Notes under the pieces: model-generated
The model's input: the letters and a program-made list of their open reading frames with translations, nothing else
Databases searched by the model: none
What the model was told of the DNA's origin: nothing
Source: a virus
Direction: 5' to 3' (one strand)
Virus record (IMG/VR): IMGVR_UViG_3300021964_007165
Span: 1-64,000 of that record
Length of the DNA: 64,000 bases
Position numbers and translations under genes: made by a program
In this document: positions 23,731-31,660 of the stretch, piece by piece
Layout of the letters: every line of letters begins with the position of its first letter
Position numbering within the stretch: position 1 is the stretch's first letter

Positions 23731-24269
23731 TTCTTAACTCCGAAATGTTTAAAAGTTGATTGTACACATTTTGCCTGATAGTAACAATCTGCTAATGCAT
23801 TGTGTAGACTTTCTTGTATTGCTTTACGAGGATCTATAGGCATCATACTAAACAAAGTTCTACTATCTCTAATCTGCCAAAAGTTCCAAGGACAAGGTTT
23901 ACCAATATTTTTATATAAATTTTGTAATATCGCATAATCAAACAGCGGACCTTGACACCATAGTTGATCAACACCTACACAAAATTTGTTGATTGCTTTT
24001 GTTAGTGTGTCCATGTTCACACGATCTTCATGATCACCAAATGCTTCGTCTTGTATTTTTTGATCTTGTTTTGTCCACCAAGCAAGGGTATTGTCATCAA
24101 TACTTCTACCATATTTTTCACTTTGTTCTTCTATATCGCAACGCATATACAATCCAGAATGTGGTTCAGAATCGGAATAAGGATCAAACTTTATAGCACC
24201 AAGTGTAATAATTACACTGTCTGGTTCAACACCAAGTGTCTCTAAGTCAATCATTCCGTGTACTGCCAT
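23727..24269 (-). CDS. DEDDh 3'-5' exonuclease, DexA-like
   Basis: A 180-residue exonuclease. The first metal motif 'GMIDLETLG' lies at residues 5-13. 'NKFCVGVDQLWCQGPLFDYAIL' and 'SLHNALADCYYQAKC' carry the later Asp and His residues of the DEDDh set. It resembles T4 DexA, which degrades single-stranded DNA. It is coupled to the polymerase gene by a one-base overlap and to the glycosylase by ATGA. Confidence 0.8.
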   Translation of the reverse strand: MAVHGMIDLETLGVEPDSVIITLGAIKFDPYSDSEPHSGLYMRCDIEEQSEKYGRSIDDNTLAWWTKQDQKIQDEAFGDHEDRVNMDTLTKAINKFCVGVDQLWCQGPLFDYAILQNLYKNIGKPCPWNFWQIRDSRTLFSMMPIDPRKAIQESLHNALADCYYQAKCVQSTFKHFGVKK

Positions 24270-26944
24270 TATTCGTCACCTCCGAAATCAAACAAATTAT
24301 TAAAAGTATTTTTAGTTTTTGTACTTTCTAAATCATAATTAAGAACACCAATCAAGTTATCAAGTTTGTTGTCGATAATCGTTCCCTCCATAGCATCTCC
24401 ATCAAATGGTAACTCCTTAAACCATTGTGGTAAATGCATTTCGTCTACAGGATATGCTACACTGGTGTAACCCATTGGATTCTGTTTTAGTTTACAAACA
24501 ATAACTTTCATACCGTCTACAATCTCTTGCGAGTACTTGTCACCGTTCATACGCTTGAGTGTGTTCCAATTAATACTTGCTCTTACATGCCCTGGCATGT
24601 TTGCTTTACCTTGCTTCTTTTCAAGTCGTTCATAATGTCCAATTTTATTTGCACGTTTAGGTGAACCTTTTTCATGTCCGGGACGTGATTTAAACTCTGT
24701 ACGGAATTCTGTAATACGATTTAAGATACTTTCTTCGCTTTCGAACTGCAATACTTTAAGTAGTAATTCACTTAAAAACTCTTGCATAAACACAGGAGTA
24801 TCACTACGCTTTAGATCAAGACCCATGGCTTTTACTTTACCTGGCTTGCCGTCAACGTCTGTACGTTCGCCTTCGTTATCATAAATTAAAGCCGCATACC
24901 GCTTCTTAGTAATAAACAATCCTGATTCTGCAACAATCTCACGGCCTGCCGCAATAACATCTGTACGACTCTTTGGACAATGAAATGCATCAAGCATAAA
25001 TTTAGGAAATGACTTGTTTGCTTCTGTACATACTTGGTCATACAGTGCAATCACATTGTCTTTACTCCACGGAATATTACCTGCATCAATATCTTTCTTT
25101 AATATCGGATATGCACTAAAATAGCAAGAGTCAGTGTCACCATATATTATTGCTTTACCTACATGATTGTATTCACCTGTAACAACTTTGTTTACTTCTG
25201 CACTCATGTGTTTTACGATCTGTCTACCTGTAAGTGTAGTTGATTGACCAATTCGACCATCAAAGAATCTACAACCTGGATTAAGAATAGCACCATACAA
25301 ACTGTTCAAATTAATTTTTTTAACAAGTTGACGTTTATCCCAAAACTCAATTTCCGCTTTATTTCCTGCATCAATGGCTTTCTTTTTCATTGCCTGCATA
25401 TCCTTACGTTCGCTGTACCAACGTTTAAGTAGTCCAGGGATAACTCCCTCAAACTCGTATGTAAAGATAGTTCCATTAGCACTCATCATCCAAGGATTGT
25501 TACTATCATAGATAATTTTATACACTTGAGCACCACTCATTACATCGCTTTGTCCGTTCTCCCAATCTACAGTTATGCTTACATCTCTACGTTGTTCCAT
25601 AACAGCATCATACTCCATAGTACCAAATCGGCCTTCCCATGCCGCCGCAAATGATTTCTTTTTCAAGTTCATTTGTTCGCCTACATATTTGTTTGTAAGT
25701 TCAGGACGTAGTTGACCTATCACAGTTTCCGGAGCCATGTTTAATGCTCTAATAACAGAAGGATACAGTGAATTTAAGTCCATTGAACCAATCCAACTGT
25801 GTACACCTACTTTTGGAAATGCAACATATGCTCCAGCCGCTGGATCACTACCAGGTTCACGTTGTACTCTATTAGGCACTTGCATACCTCTATGATGTGC
25901 TTCGTTGATAATTGCTTGTTCTGTAACTGCAACAGCACCCATTGTGGTCTGTAGCAAAACAGTATTTGCGTGTGCAAGTTCATTACTAAGATCGATAAAT
26001 CTTAGTTTTTTGTCCAGTTTGTCCAGTAGAGCAACGTCTTGTCGGTTGTACTCAATGAACGTTCTGAAGTCATTGTTATAAAGTTGATCGAGCGTACCTT
26101 CGTACACAGTTTTTCTTTCACCAACTTCCATTTCACCAATGGCATCAAGTCTGTAAGTATGTCTTTCTTCATATGTGTATTTACGATATAATTCCAAACT
26201 ATCTAAATGCACTCTGCCTATTAGGTCATAGGTTTCTTGTTGCCTTCCAAATTTTTCATACTCACGCTTCTTAGGAAACTGATCAAACAAACAAAAACGT
26301 CTGGTATCATCCTTGCTTAATACTTTTGCTACACGGTTAACAGTATAAGGAATATCATAACCTTCACTGTTCCAACCAGTAATAATATCACTATCTTGGA
26401 TTAGATCTAAAAATGTTTTAAGCATATCTGCTTCATCACTAAACAGATGGGTATTTGGAAAATCTTTACATTGTTCTTCTGCTTGTTCCATTGTCAATCC
26501 CTTAGGCGGAACAGCAAGTGTTACAAGAGTATCTAACCATTGCAAATGAACTGAAATAGCAGTAATAGGCATAAACGGATCACTTGGATCAGCAAAGCCA
26601 CGTTCTGGATCAAAATCTGTTTCAATGTCAAAAAATGCAACGTTCAACTTAGGAGCATCGTGATTAAGATAATTTTCACTTAAACACTGGAAGATTGGAT
26701 TTACATCACTTTCGAATAATTCTTTATTCTTGTTAATTGCAAGTTCTTTGCGAAAGTCTTTTGTATTTTTACATACAATTCTATTTAGAGGATCTCCATA
26801 GATACTTTTATATTTTCCTCTTGGGTCAGCATAATAAAAAGTATATTTTACAGGATATTCGGTAAAGTGTCTTTTACCGTCTTTACGTTCTACAACGCGA
26901 ATAATATCAGCATTGCGATCAAAGTGTGCGTCTACATAACTCAT
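24269..26944 (-). CDS. 43: DNA polymerase, family B, T4 gp43-like
   Basis: An 891-residue replicative polymerase, very near the 898 of T4 gp43. The 3'-5' exonuclease motif FDIETDFD begins at residue 105, with 'NRQDVALLDKL' later. Polymerase motif A 'MDLNSLYPSVIRAL' lies near residue 390, motif B 'KKINLNSLYGA' near 545 and motif C 'YGDTDSCYF' near 601. The end 'TFNNLFDFGG' looks like a clamp-binding tail. It is the catalytic centre of phage replication with the gp45-like and gp44-like proteins encoded here. Downstream genes are coupled to it. Confidence 0.95.
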   Translation of the reverse strand: MSYVDAHFDRNADIIRVVERKDGKRHFTEYPVKYTFYYADPRGKYKSIYGDPLNRIVCKNTKDFRKELAINKNKELFESDVNPIFQCLSENYLNHDAPKLNVAFFDIETDFDPERGFADPSDPFMPITAISVHLQWLDTLVTLAVPPKGLTMEQAEEQCKDFPNTHLFSDEADMLKTFLDLIQDSDIITGWNSEGYDIPYTVNRVAKVLSKDDTRRFCLFDQFPKKREYEKFGRQQETYDLIGRVHLDSLELYRKYTYEERHTYRLDAIGEMEVGERKTVYEGTLDQLYNNDFRTFIEYNRQDVALLDKLDKKLRFIDLSNELAHANTVLLQTTMGAVAVTEQAIINEAHHRGMQVPNRVQREPGSDPAAGAYVAFPKVGVHSWIGSMDLNSLYPSVIRALNMAPETVIGQLRPELTNKYVGEQMNLKKKSFAAAWEGRFGTMEYDAVMEQRRDVSITVDWENGQSDVMSGAQVYKIIYDSNNPWMMSANGTIFTYEFEGVIPGLLKRWYSERKDMQAMKKKAIDAGNKAEIEFWDKRQLVKKINLNSLYGAILNPGCRFFDGRIGQSTTLTGRQIVKHMSAEVNKVVTGEYNHVGKAIIYGDTDSCYFSAYPILKKDIDAGNIPWSKDNVIALYDQVCTEANKSFPKFMLDAFHCPKSRTDVIAAGREIVAESGLFITKKRYAALIYDNEGERTDVDGKPGKVKAMGLDLKRSDTPVFMQEFLSELLLKVLQFESEESILNRITEFRTEFKSRPGHEKGSPKRANKIGHYERLEKKQGKANMPGHVRASINWNTLKRMNGDKYSQEIVDGMKVIVCKLKQNPMGYTSVAYPVDEMHLPQWFKELPFDGDAMEGTIIDNKLDNLIGVLNYDLESTKTKNTFNNLFDFGGDE

Positions 26945-26991
26945 TTTTTCTCCTATACCATTTTAGGCTGGCAAATACCCAAGTTATTCGT

Positions 26992-27258
26992 TTATTGGCC
27001 GAAAATACCATCTTGTACAAGTCCAGCAATATATATTATTGTAAGTCCTGCGTTTAAAATAATCAACGATTTTTCTTTCCAAAGCACTCCTACTGCTACC
27101 CAAATACCATTAGCAATAGTAAAAGCATAACTGTAGTAAGGATACATATTAAATGCGGCCATTGTAGCGGCAATCAATAATACCGTTGTTCCTGTCCAAG
27201 CCAACCATTGGTATGGCTTAGGTTGCGTCTTTAATGTTTTTAAAGTATTGTTTGTCAT
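26992..27258 (-). CDS. Small membrane protein
   Basis: An 88-residue protein with about three membrane helices: residues 18-35, 40-60 and 65-85. 'ANGIWVAVGVLWKEKSLIILNAGLTIIYIAGL' resembles the loop between helices of PnuC/SWEET-type transporters. It overlaps the upstream HAD-like gene by 41 bases if the first Met is used. Function unknown. Confidence 0.55.
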   Translation of the reverse strand: MTNNTLKTLKTQPKPYQWLAWTGTTVLLIAATMAAFNMYPYYSYAFTIANGIWVAVGVLWKEKSLIILNAGLTIIYIAGLVQDGIFGQ

Positions 27259-27529
27259 TTTGTGCCTTATCGTCTATCCAAATGTCGTAATGTGGTTTGT
27301 GAAATAAAATAGAACTGTATTTTACTTCCCATTCCTCTAATTGCCTTTGTGTGAATTGTTTCCAATCCAAATGTGATTTTGCGCCTCTTGCTGTCCAATA
27401 ATTAATTTCATGGCCTTCGTCATACAATTGATTAAAGTGTTCAATTCTTTCTTTAATAGGCTTACTATTTTCATAATCACTGTTAGTAGTATAGCATATT
27501 GTATTATCAATGTCAACCATATAAATCAT
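27218..27529 (-). CDS. HAD-like hydrolase, small
   Basis: A 103-residue protein with the HAD nucleophile motif 'YMVDIDNTICYT' at residues 3-14 (DxDxT), the middle 'INYWTARGAKSHLDW' and the end 'YDIWIDDKAQND', which supplies the two acidic residues of the last motif. It has no cap domain, like polynucleotide 3'-phosphatase-like or capsular-polysaccharide HAD phosphatases. The substrate might be a nucleotide or a DNA end. Confidence 0.75.
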   Translation of the reverse strand: MIYMVDIDNTICYTTNSDYENSKPIKERIEHFNQLYDEGHEINYWTARGAKSHLDWKQFTQRQLEEWEVKYSSILFHKPHYDIWIDDKAQNDKQYFKNIKDAT

Positions 27530-27966
27530 GTATTTTGACCTCTTATTTGTCTAAATTGTTTGTTGTCTGGATACTCACTATAGTATCCTTTTTCTAATAA
27601 TTTATTACTTGCTTGTTTGGTTTCATCTAATCGTTGTAAAACAAAGAATTTAATAGTTGGGTCGTTTAAGTCATTTTCATAATCCATGTATTTGTATTCA
27701 ATAAACAACACATTTCTATCTAAAAAGTATTGGGTTCGACATAGTCCGAATAGTTCTTTACCTTCGTTTGGATCTTGAACATTGTGTAAAATTACAAGAA
27801 CAGCATGACTGTCATAACTGTCAAACTCAAACATCACTTTCAGTATATCTAAGTATTGATCTGTATGTACTCTTTTTACGTCTTTACTGTTTGCCCAAGG
27901 GCACTTACCCTTTGCCAATTCGTTTAAATGTAGATCTAACCAAGTATCTATTCTTTGTACATTCAT
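27526..27966 (-). CDS. Hypothetical protein
   Basis: A 146-residue protein starting MNVQRIDTW at 27966 (TGATG overlap). It contains 'HAVLVILHNVQDPNEGKELFGLCRTQYFLDRNVLFIEYKYMDYEND', which predicts paired beta strands. No motif that I know. It lies between two small proteins in the replication block. Confidence 0.5.
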   Translation of the reverse strand: MNVQRIDTWLDLHLNELAKGKCPWANSKDVKRVHTDQYLDILKVMFEFDSYDSHAVLVILHNVQDPNEGKELFGLCRTQYFLDRNVLFIEYKYMDYENDLNDPTIKFFVLQRLDETKQASNKLLEKGYYSEYPDNKQFRQIRGQNT

Positions 27967-28247
27967 CACCACCAACCTATAGCAATTCCATACCCAAATA
28001 TGTTGACCAAACTAAAATAAAATGTCAGTAGCATTACCCAAGCCGCCCCTCGTCTATAAGCGGCATAACACTGTGTAATACTGCCAACAAAAAATCCTGG
28101 ATACACAATTAACATATTAGGATCTCTTGCATTTACAGCAAGTGTTAAACTGGCGCCTACTGTAAAGATAAAACTGATTAGTTCAAAACAAAACGCTGTT
28201 TTATCAGAGTGATAACTGTTTATCCAAAAATCTTTTATCTTTTGCAA
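27966..28247 (-). CDS. Small membrane protein
   Basis: A 93-residue protein with three likely membrane helices: residues 19-38, 46-66 and 69-91. The layout is like the other two small membrane proteins (23100-23348, 26992-27258), with a short charged N-terminus and 'YAAYRRGAAW' as a loop. It could be a half-transporter; no residues prove it. Confidence 0.55.
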   Translation of the reverse strand: MQKIKDFWINSYHSDKTAFCFELISFIFTVGASLTLAVNARDPNMLIVYPGFFVGSITQCYAAYRRGAAWVMLLTFYFSLVNIFGYGIAIGWW

Positions 28248-28508
28248 TTACTTGTCCTTGCCGACAGTAACTACAAGTGTTTCAAGATCATCAAATTCGT
28301 CAGCAACTTTGTGCCAATCTGCTTTGTGTGCAATCTTAATTGCTTTATTGATCAAACTTGACTTTATATCAAGTTCTTGAGAAACTGCTTTCACGGTTTC
28401 TCTAAGTCCTTCTTGGAGATCTTCAATCTCTCTCATTACGTTTGCGCCTTCGTTAACCAATCTTTCGAGTTTGGCTTTTTCGTCTGGGCCGTATGTTCTA
28501 CTTGACAT
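28248..28508 (-). CDS. DsbA-like dsDNA-binding protein of T4-like phages
   Basis: An 86-residue helical protein: 'EKAKLERLVNEGANVMREIEDLQEGLRETVKAVSQELDIKSSLINKAIKIAHKADW' then an acidic stretch and 'LETLVVTVGK'. It resembles the DsbA family of small phage proteins, which in T4 bind double-stranded DNA near late promoters. This is from recall and pattern; a search would settle it. Confidence 0.55.
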   Translation of the reverse strand: MSSRTYGPDEKAKLERLVNEGANVMREIEDLQEGLRETVKAVSQELDIKSSLINKAIKIAHKADWHKVADEFDDLETLVVTVGKDK

Positions 28509-28509
28509 C

Positions 28510-28932
28510 TTATTCTCCTTTGTAAGCGTCTAAAGTTTTTTGAAACTTACCTGCGTGTGATTTCTCTGCTTTTGCAAGTGTTTCAAACCAATCAGCAATT
28601 TCTTCAAAACCTTCTTCTCTGGCTGTTCTTGCCATACCTGGGTACATATCTGTGTACTCATGGATTTCACCTTTGATAGCAGAAGAAAGATTTTGCTCTG
28701 TATTACCCATAGGTTCGCCAGTTGCTGGATCACCTACTTCTTCTAAGTATTCTAAGTGACCGTGTGCATGACCCGTTTCACCTTCTGCTGTGCTTCTAAA
28801 TACCTGTGCTACTTCATTAGCACCTTCGATATCTGCTTTTTGAGCAAAGTATAAGTATCTTCTATTTGCTTCTGATTCGCCTTGAAATGCGGCTCTTAAA
28901 TTATCTTTTGTTTTGCTGTCTTTTAAGTCCAT
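28510..28932 (-). CDS. Rubrerythrin-like di-iron protein
   Basis: A 140-residue ferritin-like four-helix protein without a C-terminal rubredoxin domain. Di-iron residues fit '[24 protein letters not shown]' (11-34), '[15 protein letters not shown]' (49-63), '[16 protein letters not shown]' and '[12 protein letters not shown]'. Rubrerythrins remove peroxide using electrons from a small iron protein. The ferredoxin at 48545-48907 could be such a donor, but that is only a guess. It has a near-consensus sigma70 promoter. Confidence 0.8.
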   Translation of the reverse strand: MDLKDSKTKDNLRAAFQGESEANRRYLYFAQKADIEGANEVAQVFRSTAEGETGHAHGHLEYLEEVGDPATGEPMGNTEQNLSSAIKGEIHEYTDMYPGMARTAREEGFEEIADWFETLAKAEKSHAGKFQKTLDAYKGE

Positions 28933-28972
28933 AAATTACCTATAAGTTAATATATTTTTGTTAATGTATAGT

Positions 28973-29001
28973 ATTATATATTCGCTTAAGGTAGAAGTCA
29001 A
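28973..29001 (-). promoter_or_regulatory. Sigma70-like early promoter for the rubrerythrin run
   Basis: TTGACT (28996-29001), 17-bp spacer, TATAAT (28973-28978) on the minus strand, about 40 bases before the ATG at 28932. This promoter may drive the whole replication block downstream. Confidence 0.8.
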
Positions 29002-29006
29002 GTGTT

Positions 29007-29603
29007 TTATTGAGACATTGCAAATAAATCAAAATATTTTTTAGTCCACCATTTTTCATTTTCACGACTATCAAATACGATATTTTTGGTAGCAAAATGA
29101 TTTGGCCTTTCGCGATATCTCACTTTAACAGGTCCAGCATCGTGCCAAACATCTGCCTGTCGGTTTAATATAAATCCTCTTGGTGCAGTTGCTCCAAATC
29201 GTTTTTGAAAAGGTAATTGAGCAAAGTCTAAAATCCACTCTGGTGTGACTACTACTTGATGCGTAGCAACCATGCCTCCTTGTTCGTGGTCATTATGACC
29301 AACTTTTGCATTCCAACCTTTTGTAGGATGTTTAATATCTACTTCGTACTGTTTTACGTGTGCTTCAATTCCATGAAGCCTTAATATTCTTCGTAGTGTT
29401 TGTGACAGTAAGATACATTGGTTGCCAATTTCATACAGCATATCCATTTGATACATTCTGCAATACACTGTTACAAGTCTATAATCTAAATTGACAACAT
29501 CTTTACCAACGGCTAAACTATAATCCTCTGGAGCAAGATCCCAGTCTGGATCAAACTTCATAAGCGAGTTAAAGAGTACTCGACCTTGTTCGTCAACGTT
29601 CAT
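29007..29603 (-). CDS. Possible transglutaminase/papain-fold protein
   Basis: A 198-residue protein. Three residues in the order of a Cys-His-Asp triad are visible: Cys63 in 'GNQCILLSQTLRRIL', His115 in 'MVATHQVVVTPEW' and Asp126 in 'ILDFAQLPF'. The spacing fits the transglutaminase-like peptidase fold, in which a Cys sits at the start of a helix and His and Asp lie on two strands. No family name is certain. A GGAGGAA site precedes the ATG, and the mRNA leader from the late box would be about 170 bases long with unusual repeats (29662-29753). Confidence 0.55.
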   Translation of the reverse strand: MNVDEQGRVLFNSLMKFDPDWDLAPEDYSLAVGKDVVNLDYRLVTVYCRMYQMDMLYEIGNQCILLSQTLRRILRLHGIEAHVKQYEVDIKHPTKGWNAKVGHNDHEQGGMVATHQVVVTPEWILDFAQLPFQKRFGATAPRGFILNRQADVWHDAGPVKVRYRERPNHFATKNIVFDSRENEKWWTKKYFDLFAMSQ

Positions 29604-29661
29604 TGTGTTCCTCCACAGTTAAACTTTTCGTTAACAATGAATGAACTGAACAAACTGTAAC

Positions 29662-29753
29662 GTCACCTTATGTAAAATAGTAACCTCTGTTTTGTCACCA
29701 GCCGTGTCGTACGCGAGCACTGTCACCAAAAGTAGGCGTTCCTATAAGTCACC
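29662..29753. repeat. Four GTCACC direct repeats with hairpin, upstream of 29007-29603
   Basis: GTCACC occurs at 29662-29667, 29694-29699, 29722-29727 and 29748-29753, all in the same direction (GGTGAC on the minus strand), at spacings of 32, 28 and 26 bases. Between the second and third copies the minus strand can form GTG-C-TCG/CGA-CAC with loop CGTA. The gap 29604-29793 holds no gene. It could be a protein-binding array, a regulatory leader or a small RNA. Confidence 0.6.
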
Positions 29754-29776
29754 GTCAATCAGTATTAACGTATAGA

Positions 29777-29784
29777 TATTTATG
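29777..29784 (-). promoter_or_regulatory. T4-like late promoter box (CATAAATA)
   Basis: CATAAATA on the minus strand, at the start of the 190-base gap, about 170 bases before the ATG at 29603. The long leader it would make is unusual for this window. Confidence 0.45.
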
Positions 29785-29793
29785 ATATTACAA

Positions 29794-30348
29794 TCAACTT
29801 GATAGTCGTTGTGATACTTTACTAACCAAGTACTCTAAAGATACGTCAGACCAAATATTATGTTCTTGTGCCTTATAATCGTATATAGGCATAATGCTTT
29901 TCATTTCAGGAATAAATTCTTTAGTAATTAAGTTTCCGATATATAAAGATTCATTAAACTTAGTTTCGTCACTTAGCGTAACGTCAAACAAAGTTGGACC
30001 ATTAAACATTAGGTGTTCGAATTCTACTGTATCTTTTGCTTGTATTTTTATTGGAAAAGGTCTTTGGATTAGTTCTTTTCCATTCCAAGTGAACAATGGA
30101 ATTTTAATAGGTTGATCAAATGTTACTTTGCCTTTCTTACCATTGATAATTGCAGGGTAATCTACTAAACATTTTTCTAAAGTAAGTGTACCTTCGATAA
30201 CTTCGATACGTACACTGTAACTGTCGTGTACAGTTGTTTCTGTTTCAAACTCGTAAATTAAATTTGCAGTGCATGATTCTTCTAATTTGTTGTTTATGAA
30301 AACTCTATATACAGCATCATCAGAGCCGTAAACTTTTAACTTCCGCAT
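29794..30348 (-). CDS. Hypothetical beta-rich protein
   Basis: A 184-residue protein starting MRKLKVYGSDDAVYRVFINN. The first 90 residues look like a beta-sandwich (NLIYEFETETTVHDSYSVRIEVIEGTLTLEKCLVDYP), followed by 'FTWNGKELIQRPFPIKIQAKDTVEFEHLMF'. It could be a structural or carbohydrate-binding-like module. No motif identified. Confidence 0.5.
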   Translation of the reverse strand: MRKLKVYGSDDAVYRVFINNKLEESCTANLIYEFETETTVHDSYSVRIEVIEGTLTLEKCLVDYPAIINGKKGKVTFDQPIKIPLFTWNGKELIQRPFPIKIQAKDTVEFEHLMFNGPTLFDVTLSDETKFNESLYIGNLITKEFIPEMKSIMPIYDYKAQEHNIWSDVSLEYLVSKVSQRLSS

Positions 30349-30383
30349 AGTGTCCCTTTCAGTGTGTAAAAATACTTATGCGT

Positions 30384-31034
30384 TTATGTGTCGAGAGTCT
30401 CGTCTTTTGACTTGTATGCCCATTCGTCTGTGTGTCCTACACTCCACTTAGGTGTATTTTCAACTGTATAGTTTTGAGTGCATACTTTAAAGTCTGGAGT
30501 AAGTCTATCTGGATTTACAAGACTTTGATCTGTGAATACTACTCTATTGTTTGGTTGTGCGGCAAATTGTCCATTGTCTAATTTAATGATATTAAAAGTT
30601 TTGTGTTCAGGATCATGCTCGCTAAAATTAATATCAAGTGTTGAGTGTTGTGCGTGACAAGTATCAAGTGTAAACATATATTCACCCTTGTGCATCTTTC
30701 GGTCCTTGCCAAAGAACTCGCAGTCGCTGAGCATTGGCTTTTTGATCACTGTGATGTCATAGTCAAAGCAGTCCCATATCTGTAGAGTGTCAAGAGGAAG
30801 TTGATTGTCCTTATCATAATCTTCTTTCCACACAAATGCTGAGATGGGTAACTTGTCATATAGTGCGCCATACTCTAATAATAATGTTTCAAAGTACAAT
30901 GCTTTTGATTGTATACTTCTAATGCTTATCCAAGTGCCAGGTGTGAGTTCACCGTGTCCTTTTTGATGATCGTAGAGATATTCTTTTTTTACATATACTT
31001 CAACAGGTGGTAGATTATGCACTAAGAAAGCCAT
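30384..31034 (-). CDS. Conserved hypothetical protein of marine T4-like phages
   Basis: A 216-residue protein starting MAFLVHNLPPVEVYVKKEYLYDHQKGHGE. It carries 'GTWISIRSIQSKALYFETLLLEYGALYDKLPISAFVW' and 'MLSDCEFFGKDRKMHKGEYMFTLDTCHAQHSTLDINFSEHDPEHK'. I associate it with many marine T4-like genomes but know no function. It is preceded by a late promoter box and an AGAGGA site. Confidence 0.6.
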   Translation of the reverse strand: MAFLVHNLPPVEVYVKKEYLYDHQKGHGELTPGTWISIRSIQSKALYFETLLLEYGALYDKLPISAFVWKEDYDKDNQLPLDTLQIWDCFDYDITVIKKPMLSDCEFFGKDRKMHKGEYMFTLDTCHAQHSTLDINFSEHDPEHKTFNIIKLDNGQFAAQPNNRVVFTDQSLVNPDRLTPDFKVCTQNYTVENTPKWSVGHTDEWAYKSKDETLDT

Positions 31035-31063
31035 AAAGAGTCCTCTTTAAATTTGTTACAATG

Positions 31064-31071
31064 TATTTATG
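31064..31071 (-). promoter_or_regulatory. T4-like late promoter box (CATAAATA)
   Basis: CATAAATA on the minus strand, 29 bases before the ATG at 31034, with a AAGAGGA ribosome site between. Confidence 0.55.
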
Positions 31072-31104
31072 TGAAAGTGTTTAAGATATGAGTAGTTAAC
31101 TAAA

Positions 31105-31659
31105 CTACATCTTAACGCAGTTGTCTACAGTCTTGCCACCTTTTTTCTTGGTGCCCATACGCTTGTAGCCTTTCCAGCATACTTTGCCGTCAACGCCTTT
31201 TTGTTTTTCTTCTGGGAGTGTAGTGTAACTTGGATTGCCACATTCAGAGCAAATACCTAATTTGCTTTCTAACATAGATGCTAAAGATGATTTATAAGAT
31301 TCGTCTTTCTTTTCTTTTTTGTCTTTGATAGCCTTCTTCATTGGCTCTTTTTTATCGCCGTCTTTGTCAACGTCAAGAAAGTCTGGTTTAGATTTCTTTG
31401 CTTCTTGAACTTCATCAAATTTCTGTTCATAATCCATGTGATGATAAACTGAACTCATATAGTCAGCGGCCTTAGTAATTTTAGATTGAACCCATCCTTC
31501 AAGACCTTCTTTTTCAGTTACGCCTTTAAGCATTTCATGAAGTTTAATTGCATACTTTGCAACCTTGTATAATTCAGCACGAGCCATTTGTACTTCGTGA
31601 TCTGACTCAACTTTATATGCTAAATCTGCTAAACCTTCTTTTAGATCTTTTTGTCTCAT
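31105..31659 (-). CDS. Candidate internal virion protein with basic Cys tail
   Basis: A 184-residue highly charged protein. Residues 1-75 are helical (ELYKVAKYAIKLHEMLKGV). Residues 88-120 are a Lys/Asp/Glu-rich 'KPDFLDVDKDGDKKEPMKKAI' linker. The tail begins with a CxxC-like 'CSECGNPSY' near 137-145 and ends 'GKVCWKGYKRMGTKKKGGKTVDNCVKM', with two further Cys. The tail resembles, in make-up, those of the proteins at 32634-34415 and 35932-36594. It may be packaged in the head, as argued in the findings. Confidence 0.5.
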   Translation of the reverse strand: MRQKDLKEGLADLAYKVESDHEVQMARAELYKVAKYAIKLHEMLKGVTEKEGLEGWVQSKITKAADYMSSVYHHMDYEQKFDEVQEAKKSKPDFLDVDKDGDKKEPMKKAIKDKKEKKDESYKSSLASMLESKLGICSECGNPSYTTLPEEKQKGVDGKVCWKGYKRMGTKKKGGKTVDNCVKM

Positions 31660-31660
31660 G

